Shown: positions 43,555 through 52,145 of the stretch, piece after piece
Layout: each line of letters begins with the position of its first letter
Position numbering within the stretch: the stretch's first letter is position 1
Notes under the pieces: generated by a model
What the model saw: the letters and a program-made list of their open reading frames with translations, nothing else
What the model was told of the DNA's origin: nothing
Databases searched by the model: none
Program-made: the position numbers and the translations under genes
Source of the DNA: Gemella sp. zg-570
Lineage (GTDB): Bacteria; Bacillota; Bacilli; Staphylococcales; Gemellaceae
Direction: 5' to 3'
NCBI RefSeq assembly: GCF_018866345.1
Contig: NZ_CP076443.1
Coordinates: 1,387,501-1,451,500, forward strand
DNA length: 64,000 bases

Positions 43555-45368
43555 TGTCGTTTTATATAAAAGAAATACGAGCTACAGGAAAATTAAGAAA
43601 AGATGCTATTATTGAGTTTTCTCCAAATATAAATTTCATTATTGGACCATCTAATACGGGTAAAAGTTGCATTGCCGATTCTATTGACTATTGTCTAGGT
43701 AGTAAAAATCTCCCTTTTTCTAAAACTCATGGTTATGATAATGTTCAACTCACTCTTATTCACCCAGAAGGTAAAATTATCATTTCCAGAAATTTTAATA
43801 CAAATAAAGTACATATTACTTCAACAATCCCAACTATTAACGATGGAGATTATTATCTAAACGCTAGTAAACGTAGCGACAAAAAGATGTATCTATCCGA
43901 TTTATTATTGTACTTAATAGGTATAAATACTCCTGTTAATGTTATAAAAAATAAAGATTTTGTGCGAAATTCTCTTACATGGAGAACTATTTCTGATATT
44001 AATTATATTTCTCAAACAAACATTAGTAATAAAGAGTCTATACTTCTCTCTATGGATAATACTAGCAAGACTGCGTTTTTGTCTTCCTTAATTTATCTAT
44101 TATCATCAAAAGATTTTTCTAGTTATGACGCTAATGTAACAAAAGAAATACAAGAAGCAAAAAATACTGCCCTTAACGATTATGTAGCTCTTAAAGTAAA
44201 TAGTTTAGTTCAACAAAAAAATATATTGGTAAAAAACTTATCAGAGTTCGAAAACTTAGATATAAATAAAGAGATGACAACTTTAATTAAGGAACTCGAA
44301 ATATCTGAAACAATCATCAATCAATATAATACACAAGCTAATACTATTTTAGAAGATATTTCTAAAGTACAGAATGAATTAATTGAAAATGACGTACTCA
44401 AAGATAGATATAATAATTTGAGAGAACAATATATTTCAGATATCAAGCGTCTTTCTTTAATTGTAGAAGGAAGCACATTACTGGATGCTCATTCTAATGG
44501 TGGACTGTGTCCATTCTGTGATTCTGAAATTAAAATAGAAGGTAATCACTCATATATTGAATCTGCAAAGGCTGAACTTAGTCATATTTTAGAACACTCT
44601 CATTCTCTAGAATTAACTACGCTTGATTTAGGTAATGAAATTGAATCTCAAAAAGAAACTTTAAAAAACTTAAATAACGAGTACTTGAAAATAAAAAGTC
44701 ATATCAAACGCACTTTACAACCACAAGTGGATAGTATAAAAAATACACTCTCTTTATACACAAAATATAGTAATCTCAAAGAAAATCTGAAATCTATTGA
44801 TGATTACATTTCTTCATATGAGAAAGATTTAAAAGATTTTGGAAAAGAAACTACTGATAAAAAAAATGAGTACCATCCTAAAGAGCATTTCTCAAGTAAT
44901 TTTTACGATAGTCTAGGAGATATAATTAAAAGTCTTTTATCAAGTTGTAATTATCCCGATGTTTCAACTGTTGAATTTAATAGAAAAGACTTTGATGTAC
45001 GTATTAATGGATTGAAAAAACATCAAAACAATGGGAATGGTTATAGATCTTTTGTAAATAGTATAGTAGCTTTATCATTGAAAGAATATATGAATGAATA
45101 TGCTGACCATAATATCGACTATTTAATTATAGATAGTCCTACTCTAGGTCTAGATGAAGAAATATACCAAGATCAAAGTGATTTAATGAAAATAGGTTTA
45201 TTCAATTACTTAACCCAATCGTATAAATCTGGACAGTTAATAATTGTAGAAAATGCCGAACATTTCAAAGATATGGATACTCAAAATGCAAATATTATTG
45301 AATTCTCTAATTTTGGAAGACAAGGCTTTTTATATCTAGAACAGGAGGAAATTGATGTTACGAATTAG
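43554..45368 (+). CDS. SMC-like ABC ATPase (DUF3732 type) of the ABC-3C system
   Basis: A 604-residue Rad50/SMC-type ATPase starting at GTG behind AAGGAGG. Residues 33-45 are Walker A (GPSNTGKSCIADS). Long coiled coils follow, interrupted by a CPFCDSEI (CxxC) zinc-hook-like motif near residue 320. The C-terminal part has YRSFVNSIVALSLKEYM and Walker B IDYLIIDSPTLGLDEE, then QLIIVENAEHF (switch/H-loop region). The residue after Walker B aspartate is S, not the usual E. DUF3732-like ATPases are the core of ABC-3C systems, proposed to sense foreign DNA or nucleoprotein and trigger an effector. Confidence 0.85.
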   Translation: MSFYIKEIRATGKLRKDAIIEFSPNINFIIGPSNTGKSCIADSIDYCLGSKNLPFSKTHGYDNVQLTLIHPEGKIIISRNFNTNKVHITSTIPTINDGDYYLNASKRSDKKMYLSDLLLYLIGINTPVNVIKNKDFVRNSLTWRTISDINYISQTNISNKESILLSMDNTSKTAFLSSLIYLLSSKDFSSYDANVTKEIQEAKNTALNDYVALKVNSLVQQKNILVKNLSEFENLDINKEMTTLIKELEISETIINQYNTQANTILEDISKVQNELIENDVLKDRYNNLREQYISDIKRLSLIVEGSTLLDAHSNGGLCPFCDSEIKIEGNHSYIESAKAELSHILEHSHSLELTTLDLGNEIESQKETLKNLNNEYLKIKSHIKRTLQPQVDSIKNTLSLYTKYSNLKENLKSIDDYISSYEKDLKDFGKETTDKKNEYHPKEHFSSNFYDSLGDIIKSLLSSCNYPDVSTVEFNRKDFDVRINGLKKHQNNGNGYRSFVNSIVALSLKEYMNEYADHNIDYLIIDSPTLGLDEEIYQDQSDLMKIGLFNYLTQSYKSGQLIIVENAEHFKDMDTQNANIIEFSNFGRQGFLYLEQEEIDVTN

Positions 45369-45567
45369 CTATAACAAATTATGGAAACTACTAATTGACA
45401 AAGGAATGAACAAAAAAGAACTAATGGAAGTCAGCGGTGTCAGTCCTTCTTCTATTGCAAAATTAGGAAGAGGAGAAAATATTACAACAGATATTTTGCT
45501 GAAAATTTGCAACGCTTTGGATTGCAGACTCGAAGATATTATGGAAAGTTACAAGGAGGAAAATTAA
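45355..45567 (+). CDS. Small HTH (XRE/Cro) regulator
   Basis: A 70-residue protein from ATG at 45,355 (AGGAGG 7 bases upstream): RISYNKLWKLLIDKGMNKKELMEVSGVSPSSIAKLGRGENITTDILLKICNALDCRLEDIMESYKEEN. This is the classical Cro/CI-type controller seen in restriction-modification operons. It overlaps the ABC ATPase end by 14 bp and abuts the next gene. It is clearly homologous to the N-terminal 65 residues of the methyltransferase at 48,211-49,518. It probably times expression of nuclease and methylases. Confidence 0.92.
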   Translation: MLRISYNKLWKLLIDKGMNKKELMEVSGVSPSSIAKLGRGENITTDILLKICNALDCRLEDIMESYKEEN

Positions 45568-47202
45568 ATGAGTATGCACATTACAGGAAATAATTCACAT
45601 GGTTTTTCAAATGAAGAAATTTTAGTAAAATGTTTAAATAACAAATCTTTACAAGAATTATCATCTCATTTAAAACAATTTATACTAAGTATTTGCTCGG
45701 ATAATCAAATTTCAATTTCTGACAATACGATAATTACCTCAGAAATTGCCACTAAAGAGCTTGATCCCGTTTCAAACAAAAAAATAAATGTAAAACCTGA
45801 TTTTTATATACATATAAAAGATAGTACATTTGGTATTAGTACAAAAATTGGAAATGGAAACAGTGTTCATCAGGAAGATATTGAATCTTTTATAAATTGG
45901 CTAAAAAGTTTAAATAGTGTTAATGACTGCGATGAATCGGTATACAATGATTTACGATTATTAATTTGGGCAGATGGTACAATTGACGGAACTGCACCTA
46001 TAAAAAGAGATCTTAAAGGTAACGTCATTGGAAGATTTTCAACCACTCAGTTCAAAATATTATTCTCAGATAAATGGACAAAAATTCAAAATTTATTGAC
46101 CAATAATAAAGAAGCAATAATACGACGTGCATTATTTTTTGGCAAAGTAGGAAAGGAAGTACATTATATCTATCATGGAAATGAACGTCATGGATCCTGG
46201 ATTAAGCAATCAAAATTACTAGAATTTAACCTAGAAAATGAAATAGAAAAAAGCACCTTTAATGTTGGTAGATTGTCTTTCCAAACTTATAATGCCGACC
46301 TTAAAGGAACTGATTCTGGCAAAAAAAAACGTGGATATATTCAACTTAAATATGGAAATATACAAAACGATCTTGCAAACCTAATGTTACAAAATACCAA
46401 CAATATGGGGACATTCGAGGGAAATATTGAAGAATTCAGTTTTTCTAAACTACTAAATAAAAACAAATCACATTCCTTTTGGAAATATTTGAGTGCAGAT
46501 CTCAATTTAGACACTAACAATCACTACTATGTCATTAAAGTTGTTGGACATAAATTTTCAAAAAACGCCAAAAAGAAAGTTATGTGTAAATCTGACAATT
46601 ATATAATTAGAACCTGTACGCCAATTGATAGGAATCTACTACTAAAAAATGACTATCAACTAACTGAAGAGGATTTAAAACTAATACCTAACTATGAAAT
46701 ATTAAATAACTCGGGTATATCAGTAAAACTAAAAGATTCAAAAAATTATACAATTACTAAAATGTCGGTTACGAATTTCAAAGATGCTTTCACTAAATAT
46801 ATTGATGAAATCGATAATAAAATTGCAACTTTGATATTTTATTGTGATAAAAAACAAGTCAATAAAAACCCTACTATTGCAAATAATTTAAATGTAAATA
46901 TAGAAAATTATATCAAGTTCTGCAATGAATATTATAAAATAAATGTAACGAGTATATTGGACTATAGTGCTCTAGGTAAATTAACAACATTGGTAAAAAA
47001 TGAAATCAAACAAGTTATCGATGCTAATATAGACCTTAAGGAAGCTTTATTCCAAGGCAAAGGGTGGTTCAATCCTCCTTACTATACATCTTTTTTATTT
47101 TCGCACGGAAAATTAAGCAAAGAATTACTAATGCCATACCATATTGATAATGGATCTGGTAGAAGTAAAGGAAAATACTATATAACTATCAAACCAAATT
47201 GA
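45568..47202 (+). CDS. Candidate type II restriction endonuclease
   Basis: A 544-residue protein with no named family that I recognise. KPDFYIHIKDSTFGISTKIGNGNSVHQEDI near residues 75-110 matches the pattern D-x(n)-S/T-x-K seen in PD-(D/E)XK nucleases, with a nearby HQE that may supply the acid. The C-terminal end (GWFNPPYYTSFLFSHGKLSKELLMPYHIDNGSGRSKGKYYITIKPN) is glycine-rich and unusual. Its gene follows the HTH controller, with two m5C methyltransferases convergent behind it, the context of a type II restriction system. A role as an additional ABC-3C effector is an alternative. Confidence 0.65.
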   Translation: MSMHITGNNSHGFSNEEILVKCLNNKSLQELSSHLKQFILSICSDNQISISDNTIITSEIATKELDPVSNKKINVKPDFYIHIKDSTFGISTKIGNGNSVHQEDIESFINWLKSLNSVNDCDESVYNDLRLLIWADGTIDGTAPIKRDLKGNVIGRFSTTQFKILFSDKWTKIQNLLTNNKEAIIRRALFFGKVGKEVHYIYHGNERHGSWIKQSKLLEFNLENEIEKSTFNVGRLSFQTYNADLKGTDSGKKKRGYIQLKYGNIQNDLANLMLQNTNNMGTFEGNIEEFSFSKLLNKNKSHSFWKYLSADLNLDTNNHYYVIKVVGHKFSKNAKKKVMCKSDNYIIRTCTPIDRNLLLKNDYQLTEEDLKLIPNYEILNNSGISVKLKDSKNYTITKMSVTNFKDAFTKYIDEIDNKIATLIFYCDKKQVNKNPTIANNLNVNIENYIKFCNEYYKINVTSILDYSALGKLTTLVKNEIKQVIDANIDLKEALFQGKGWFNPPYYTSFLFSHGKLSKELLMPYHIDNGSGRSKGKYYITIKPN

Positions 47203-47203
47203 T

Positions 47204-47245
47204 AAAAACAAACGATGGTATAAATTTATTCCATCGCTTGTTTTT
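47204..47245. terminator. Bidirectional terminator between nuclease and methylase
   Basis: AAAAACAAACGATGG and CCATCGCTTGTTTTT form a stem of about 14 bp with one mismatch, and A/T runs lie at both sides, so it can stop transcription from either direction. It separates convergent genes. Confidence 0.85.
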
Positions 47246-48206
47246 GTAAAAGTATTTCTAGTGATTTAAATAAATTTTTTGAAATTAATTCAATTAACGG
47301 TACTACGACACTATTACCTATTTGTTTGTAACTCTGACTATAGTTATCTTTTATTTTGTAATTAGAAGGAAACCCCATAATAGCTAGGCATTCTGTAATA
47401 GTGTATTTTCTATTTAATTCAACAACGACTGGTACATTATTCCCACCTGTTCCCATTTTTGCAGTCAAACAAGGTGATATCCCATTAGCGCTAAAAGATA
47501 CCTTGGAAGGTCTAATATTATTTGCAATAATGGGCTCATTATATATTATGTTATTTGATTTTTCTAAAAATGAATTAACATGCTTACTTATGTTTTTTAT
47601 CGCTGTATCTGATACAATATGCGAATCTTTTATCTCCATTTCAATTATATTCTTTAAAGTTTTACTTAGTTTGATTTTTTCTGGAAAAACAGAGTCTATA
47701 TCAATGGCAAATTCGTTTCTGACCCCTACACAATACCATCTATTTCTATTTTGAGGAATTCCATAATTTTTTGCATTCAATAGTTTCCAAGAAAATTTAT
47801 AACCCAACTCTGTTAATATATTTTCAATTGTTTCTAATGTTTTTTCATTATCATGACTAACAATCCCCGCAACATTCTCTAAAATAAAAGCTTCCGGTTT
47901 TTTAGATTTTAATATTCTAGCAACTTCAAAAAAAAGTGTACCACGAACATCATTAAAACCAAGTCTTTTCCCTGCTAAAGAAAACGGTTGGCAAGGAAAT
48001 CCTGCACATAAAATGTTATGATTTGGTATTTCATCATCCTTTATTTTAAATATATCACCTGATGGAAATTCTCCAAAATTATTAAAATACGTCTCACTAG
48101 CAAATTTATCTATTTCACTAGAAAAAACACAAGTACCACCGTTTTTTTCTAATGCAAGTCTAAATCCACCTATCCCTGCAAATAAATCAATAAATTTAAT
48201 TTTCAT
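47226..48206 (-). CDS. C5-cytosine DNA methyltransferase (second of pair)
   Basis: 326 residues with the full m5C motif set: I FIDLFAGIGGFRLALE, IV LCAGFPCQPFSLAGKR (catalytic Cys), VI ILENVAG, VIII IPQNRNRWYCVG, X YKQIGNSVVVPLI. The short target domain lies between VIII and IX (about residues 175-265). The upstream methyltransferase ends four bases before its start, so both are co-transcribed. Two methylases with one nuclease suggest an asymmetric recognition site, one enzyme per strand. Confidence 0.95.
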   Translation of the reverse strand: MKIKFIDLFAGIGGFRLALEKNGGTCVFSSEIDKFASETYFNNFGEFPSGDIFKIKDDEIPNHNILCAGFPCQPFSLAGKRLGFNDVRGTLFFEVARILKSKKPEAFILENVAGIVSHDNEKTLETIENILTELGYKFSWKLLNAKNYGIPQNRNRWYCVGVRNEFAIDIDSVFPEKIKLSKTLKNIIEMEIKDSHIVSDTAIKNISKHVNSFLEKSNNIIYNEPIIANNIRPSKVSFSANGISPCLTAKMGTGGNNVPVVVELNRKYTITECLAIMGFPSNYKIKDNYSQSYKQIGNSVVVPLIELISKNLFKSLEILLQKQAME

Positions 48207-48210
48207 CGCA

Positions 48211-49518
48211 CTATCTCCTTTTTTTATGAAGTATTGAATCGTTTATTAGGTTAAATATTTCTGAAATTACTGGTGGACTAACTGCATTACCTGATTGTTT
48301 ATACATCTGTGTATCGCTCATACCAATGTTTTTTATGTTGTCAATAAACGCCTCATCAAAGCCTTGAATGCGCATATTTTCAATTGGTGTTAATTTTCTT
48401 ACTTTTAACTTTCCATCAACTTCAACTAGTATCTTTGTAGTATCCGATCTCGCCAAAATTGTAGGAGAAATTCCTTCAATAGAATGTACTCTTCTCTGTC
48501 TTTCTTGATCATTATGAACTTCTTTGGGAAAATCAAATACTTTTATTATCTTTTTCTCAGAATTTATTTTTGGAATTTCCAAAGAATCTATGTAATTTTG
48601 GACTTTTTTACTGTCAAAGTAGTATTTTGAATCTACACTATTCTCTAATATATCTTTTATATATTTATCCTCATTATTAGACTTTAAATCGTTAAAAAAA
48701 TTAAAACCATTAAAATTATCATCCAAATTCAATTCTTTTTTTAAGCTACTAATTTTTTGACTTCTAAAATCTTCTTTATAAGGTTCACTAGGGAAATTTT
48801 TTATACCTAAAATAAAAGTTCTAGACCTATTCTGTGGCACCCCCATTTCAGAAGAATTCAATATGGTAAAATCAACAGTATATCCCAATTCACTTAAAGT
48901 CAACAATATAGTTCGTATTGTATTTGACTTATCATGGTTTATTAAGTTTTCAACATTTTCTAACAAAACAATTCTAGGTGTTTTTTCTTTTAATATCTTT
49001 GCAACTTCAAAAAATAATGTTCCTCGTGTATCCTTAAATCCATTTCGCTTTCCTGCTATGCTAAAAGCTTGACAAGGAAATCCCCCCACAAGAATATCAT
49101 GATCAGGTATATCAGTTTCGTGAATTTTTGTTATATCCCCCACTAACATATGATCTGGATAATTTGATTGATATGATAAAGTCGCAAATTTTTCAATTTC
49201 TGATGCAAAAACAACTTTTGCAGATATATTTGAGGAATCTATTCCACTCTCAAAACCACCGATTCCAGAAAATAGACTAACCACTCTTAATTCCGCTTTT
49301 TTTGTTTCTACACCTTTCTCTGATATATGCTCAACTATATCACCTATATTGCATTTAAGAACATCACATATCCTATCTAATACTTCTAAACTAACAAATT
49401 GATTTTTGCTTAATTTTGATAGTGTCTGATTACTAATATCAACAGTATCTCTAAATTGAGTTTTATTTAATTTTTTATCTACCAAAATTTTCCATAATTT
49501 ATTATATCTAACACTCAT
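48211..49518 (-). CDS. C5-cytosine DNA methyltransferase with N-terminal HTH
   Basis: A 435-residue fusion. Residues 1-66 (VRYNKLWKILVDKKLNKTQFRDTVDISNQTLSKLSKNQFVSLEVLDRICDVLKCNIGDIVEH) are a Cro/CI-type HTH homologous to the free regulator at 45,355. Residues 75-430 are an m5C methylase: I VVSLFSGIGGFESGID, IV VGGFPCQAFSIAGKR, VI VLLENVEN, VIII VPQNRSRTFILG, X MYKQSGNAVSPPVI. HTH-fused methylases such as M.EcoRII and M.SsoII repress or activate their own genes, so this may be a self-regulating methylase. It heads the minus-strand unit. Confidence 0.95.
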   Translation of the reverse strand: MSVRYNKLWKILVDKKLNKTQFRDTVDISNQTLSKLSKNQFVSLEVLDRICDVLKCNIGDIVEHISEKGVETKKAELRVVSLFSGIGGFESGIDSSNISAKVVFASEIEKFATLSYQSNYPDHMLVGDITKIHETDIPDHDILVGGFPCQAFSIAGKRNGFKDTRGTLFFEVAKILKEKTPRIVLLENVENLINHDKSNTIRTILLTLSELGYTVDFTILNSSEMGVPQNRSRTFILGIKNFPSEPYKEDFRSQKISSLKKELNLDDNFNGFNFFNDLKSNNEDKYIKDILENSVDSKYYFDSKKVQNYIDSLEIPKINSEKKIIKVFDFPKEVHNDQERQRRVHSIEGISPTILARSDTTKILVEVDGKLKVRKLTPIENMRIQGFDEAFIDNIKNIGMSDTQMYKQSGNAVSPPVISEIFNLINDSILHKKRR

Positions 49519-49934
49519 TAATTACTCCTGTATGAATATGTTTTTCTGCTATATCAGAATTATATTACCATGTCTTTCGGAGTTTTTCAATTTTTTTGAT
49601 TAATCTCCCCTCTCTCCATAACCTCCCCTTGTAACCATTCTATCAACTTCACTAAGCCAATAGACACAATGGTTTAAAGCCAAAAAAGAGTTAACAAAAC
49701 CTTTAGTATCAAGTAGCTTTAGAGCCCCTTTTTTCAGCAATACAGCACACTTCACATAATTAATAAACTATGTGCAACATTTAACGATAGACCTTTTTAT
49801 TCGTTATAAAGTATGCACCTACCTAAACTCTATCTTTTAGATTTTATGCTATTTTTAGATAAAAAATAAGCCTTCTATTCTTAATTGAATAAAAGCCCTT
49901 AATATAAGCATTCCTATTGTATCATTTCTGTAAC
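49519..49934 (-). promoter_or_regulatory. Methylase promoter region and unassigned phage right end
   Basis: A 416-bp stretch without a gene. Near 49,560-49,590 the minus strand has TTGAAA, 17 bp, TAATAT, a plausible promoter for the methylases, with CAGGAG before the start. The rest up to attR shows only short, weak inverted repeats. I see no coding potential or known element in it. Confidence 0.4.
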
Positions 49935-49943
49935 TTACATTTC
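49916..49943. other. attR of the prophage
   Basis: ATTGTATCA at 49,916-49,924, 17 bp, TC at 49,942-49,943. Together with attL it rebuilds attP with perfectly spaced 9-bp inverted arms. To the right of the core the sequence reads, on the minus strand, GKIDVIYI, the codons of mod just before DPPYNTG. Confidence 0.85.
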
Positions 49944-50273
49944 GATATAGATAACATCAATTTTACCCTTGTGTGTTTTTTCAAGAAGTTTTAGGGAGTG
50001 GAGATTGTCCCCCTCTAATAAAAAATTGTAAACTTCATTTTCTTTTACTGTGATTTTTCTATTCTCATCTTCACAGAATACGGGTATGTTGTGTTCTAAC
50101 ATTTCATCTACTTTTTCTGTGTGTTTTTCCCAGACTAGACCGTATTTTTTCTCGTTAAGTGCTGTTTCAATTTCTCCCAAAGCTCTTAGACTATCATCAT
50201 CTTGATGTTCCTCTTTTAGTTTATTTAAAAACTCTAGCATTTTCTGTCTTTTTTGCTGTGATATGTTTGCCAT
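49935..50273 (-). pseudogene. mod: Type III Mod methyltransferase, 5' fragment
   Basis: From ATG at 50,273 (AAGGA upstream) the frame reads MANISQQKRQKMLEFLNKLKEEHQDDDSLRALGEIETALNEKKYGLVWEKHTEKVDEML...YNFLLEGDNLHSLKLLEKTHKGKIDVIYI and then leaves the family at the att core, ending EM-stop in phage DNA. This is the N-terminus of type III Mod proteins, which normally continues DPPYNTG. The remainder is at 3,269-4,132. A longer frame upstream of 50,273 has no RBS and runs into the aspS terminator. Confidence 0.9.
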
Positions 50274-50342
50274 GGTTTTTCCTTTCTGTCTTATTTTTTT
50301 TATTGTATCATAAAATAGAATTTTATTAAATTTTCCCAAAAT

Positions 50343-50370
50343 AAAAACACCAAAAATTTGGTGTTTTTTT
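50343..50370 (-). terminator. Terminator after aspS
   Basis: Stem AACACCAAA / TTTGGTGTT and a long T run on the minus strand directly after the aspS stop. Confidence 0.9.
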
Positions 50371-50371
50371 C

Positions 50372-52144
50372 TTATTTTTTTAGGGTTGAAATGTTTAGTT
50401 CTAGTAATTGTTCTAGGTCGACTGGTGATGGTGCTTGTGTCATTAGGCAAGAAGCATTGGCTGTTTTTGGAAAGGCGATTGTATCTCTTAAATTTTCTCT
50501 GCTGGCTAGCAACATTACAAATCTGTCTAAACCTATTGCACACCCTCCGTGTGGTGGTACTCCGTATTCAAAGGCGTCTAGTAGGAAACCGAATTGTGAA
50601 TTGGCACTTTCTTCTGTAAAGCCTAGAGCCTTGAACATTGATTTTTGAATTTCTTTGTCGAAGATACGAATACTTCCTCCACCTAATTCATAACCGTTAA
50701 GGACGATGTCGTAGGCTTGGGCGTAGGCTTTTTCTGGTGAACTTTCTAGCAGATGAACGTCTTCTTCTTTTGGCATGGTGAATGGGTGGTGGGCTGCACT
50801 GTAGCGTCCACTTTCTTCGTCAAATTCTAGTAGGGGCCAGTTGACTACCCACAGATAATTAAATTTATTTTTATCTATTAGGTCTAAATCACGAGCAAGT
50901 TTTTGGCGTAAGGCTCCCAGTGAAGCGTAACATACTTTTTTACTGTCGGCGGCAAATAAAATTAAATCTCCTACTTCTGCTTCTGTGCGTTCTACTAATT
51001 CTGCTGCTACATCTTCAGTAAAGAATTTTGCTATTGCTCCGTTAAGTCCCTCTTCTGTTACCTTAAGCCATGCCAGTCCCTTAGCTCCGTAATTTGCGAC
51101 ATAGGATGCAAGATTATCAATATCTTTTCGTGAATATTTGTCGGCTACACCTTTGGCAACTATACACTTAACGGCTCCGCCTTGTTCTACTGCGTTAGAA
51201 AAAACTTTAAAATCGCTAGTCGCTACGATATCACTCACGTCTTTTAATTCCATACCAAAGCGTGTATCTGGTTTGTCAGAACCAAAACGTTCCATTGCGT
51301 CGTCATAATCTAGTCTTGCAAATGGCAGACTTACGTCAATTCCTTTTACTTCTTTCATGACGTGGGCAATCAGTCCTTCGATGGTAGCAATAATTTCATC
51401 TTGCGACATGAAGCTCATTTCCATATCTATTTGGCTGAAGTCTGGTTGTCTGTCGGCACGTAAGTCTTCATCACGGAAACATCGGGCGATTTGATAATAT
51501 CTATCAAAACCTGCAACCATTAATAATTGTTTGAAAAGTTGAGGTGATTGAGGCAGGGCGTAAAATTCTCCTGGATGAACCCTACTAGGTACTAAATAAT
51601 CTCTTGCTCCCTCGGGTGTTGATTTTGTTAAAATTGGTGTTTCAACGTCTATAAAATTATTACCGTCTAAGTAATCACGACTTGCTTTGGTAATTTTTGA
51701 ACGTAGGTTAATTACATCTGCTAATTCTGTACGGCGTAAATCTAGGTAGCGGTACTTCATTCTTAATTCTTCACTTGATAGTGAAGCGTCGTCTAGTACG
51801 AATGGCAAAGTTTTTGCTTCTGATAAAATTTCTACATGAGTTACGATAATTTCAACCTTACCTGAATGGATTTTTTCGTTGATTGTTTTTGCCTTACGTA
51901 AAACTACTTGCCCCTCGATAGAAACTACATATTCATTACGAATGCTGTCGGCTATCTTATGAGCTTTTTCATTTTTTTCTCCTGAAAAAACACATTGTAC
52001 AATTCCCATTCTATCACGAAGGTCAATAAAAATTAAATTCCCTAAATCTCTTCTCTTGGCTACCCAGCCTTTTACTGTTACTGTTTGTCCTACAAATCTT
52101 TCGTCGATAAGACCTGCATATTCTGTTCTTCCGTATGCTGACAT
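50372..52144 (-). CDS. aspS: Aspartyl-tRNA synthetase
   Basis: A 590-residue class II synthetase. The N-terminal OB-fold anticodon-binding domain ([32 protein letters not shown]) is followed by the catalytic core (motif 2 [23 protein letters not shown]), the bacterial GAD insertion domain (around residues 290-420) and motif 3 ([27 protein letters not shown]). Length is normal for bacteria. It follows hisS by one base, a common pairing in Firmicutes, so the two share the T-box. Confidence 0.98.
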   Translation of the reverse strand: MSAYGRTEYAGLIDERFVGQTVTVKGWVAKRRDLGNLIFIDLRDRMGIVQCVFSGEKNEKAHKIADSIRNEYVVSIEGQVVLRKAKTINEKIHSGKVEIIVTHVEILSEAKTLPFVLDDASLSSEELRMKYRYLDLRRTELADVINLRSKITKASRDYLDGNNFIDVETPILTKSTPEGARDYLVPSRVHPGEFYALPQSPQLFKQLLMVAGFDRYYQIARCFRDEDLRADRQPDFSQIDMEMSFMSQDEIIATIEGLIAHVMKEVKGIDVSLPFARLDYDDAMERFGSDKPDTRFGMELKDVSDIVATSDFKVFSNAVEQGGAVKCIVAKGVADKYSRKDIDNLASYVANYGAKGLAWLKVTEEGLNGAIAKFFTEDVAAELVERTEAEVGDLILFAADSKKVCYASLGALRQKLARDLDLIDKNKFNYLWVVNWPLLEFDEESGRYSAAHHPFTMPKEEDVHLLESSPEKAYAQAYDIVLNGYELGGGSIRIFDKEIQKSMFKALGFTEESANSQFGFLLDAFEYGVPPHGGCAIGLDRFVMLLASRENLRDTIAFPKTANASCLMTQAPSPVDLEQLLELNISTLKK

Positions 52145-52145
52145 T

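Noticed and set aside
50299-50312. A further copy of ATTGTATCAT in the mod promoter region, as in the att arm.
   Set aside because: Only ten AT-rich bases in an AT-rich region, without a partner arm or core at 17 bp. The TACAAT in it is more simply a -10 element.
49935-50543. A 202-residue protein starting upstream of mod at 50,543.
   Set aside because: Its first 90 residues run antisense-like through the end and terminator of aspS and have no RBS. The Mod family start is at 50,273.
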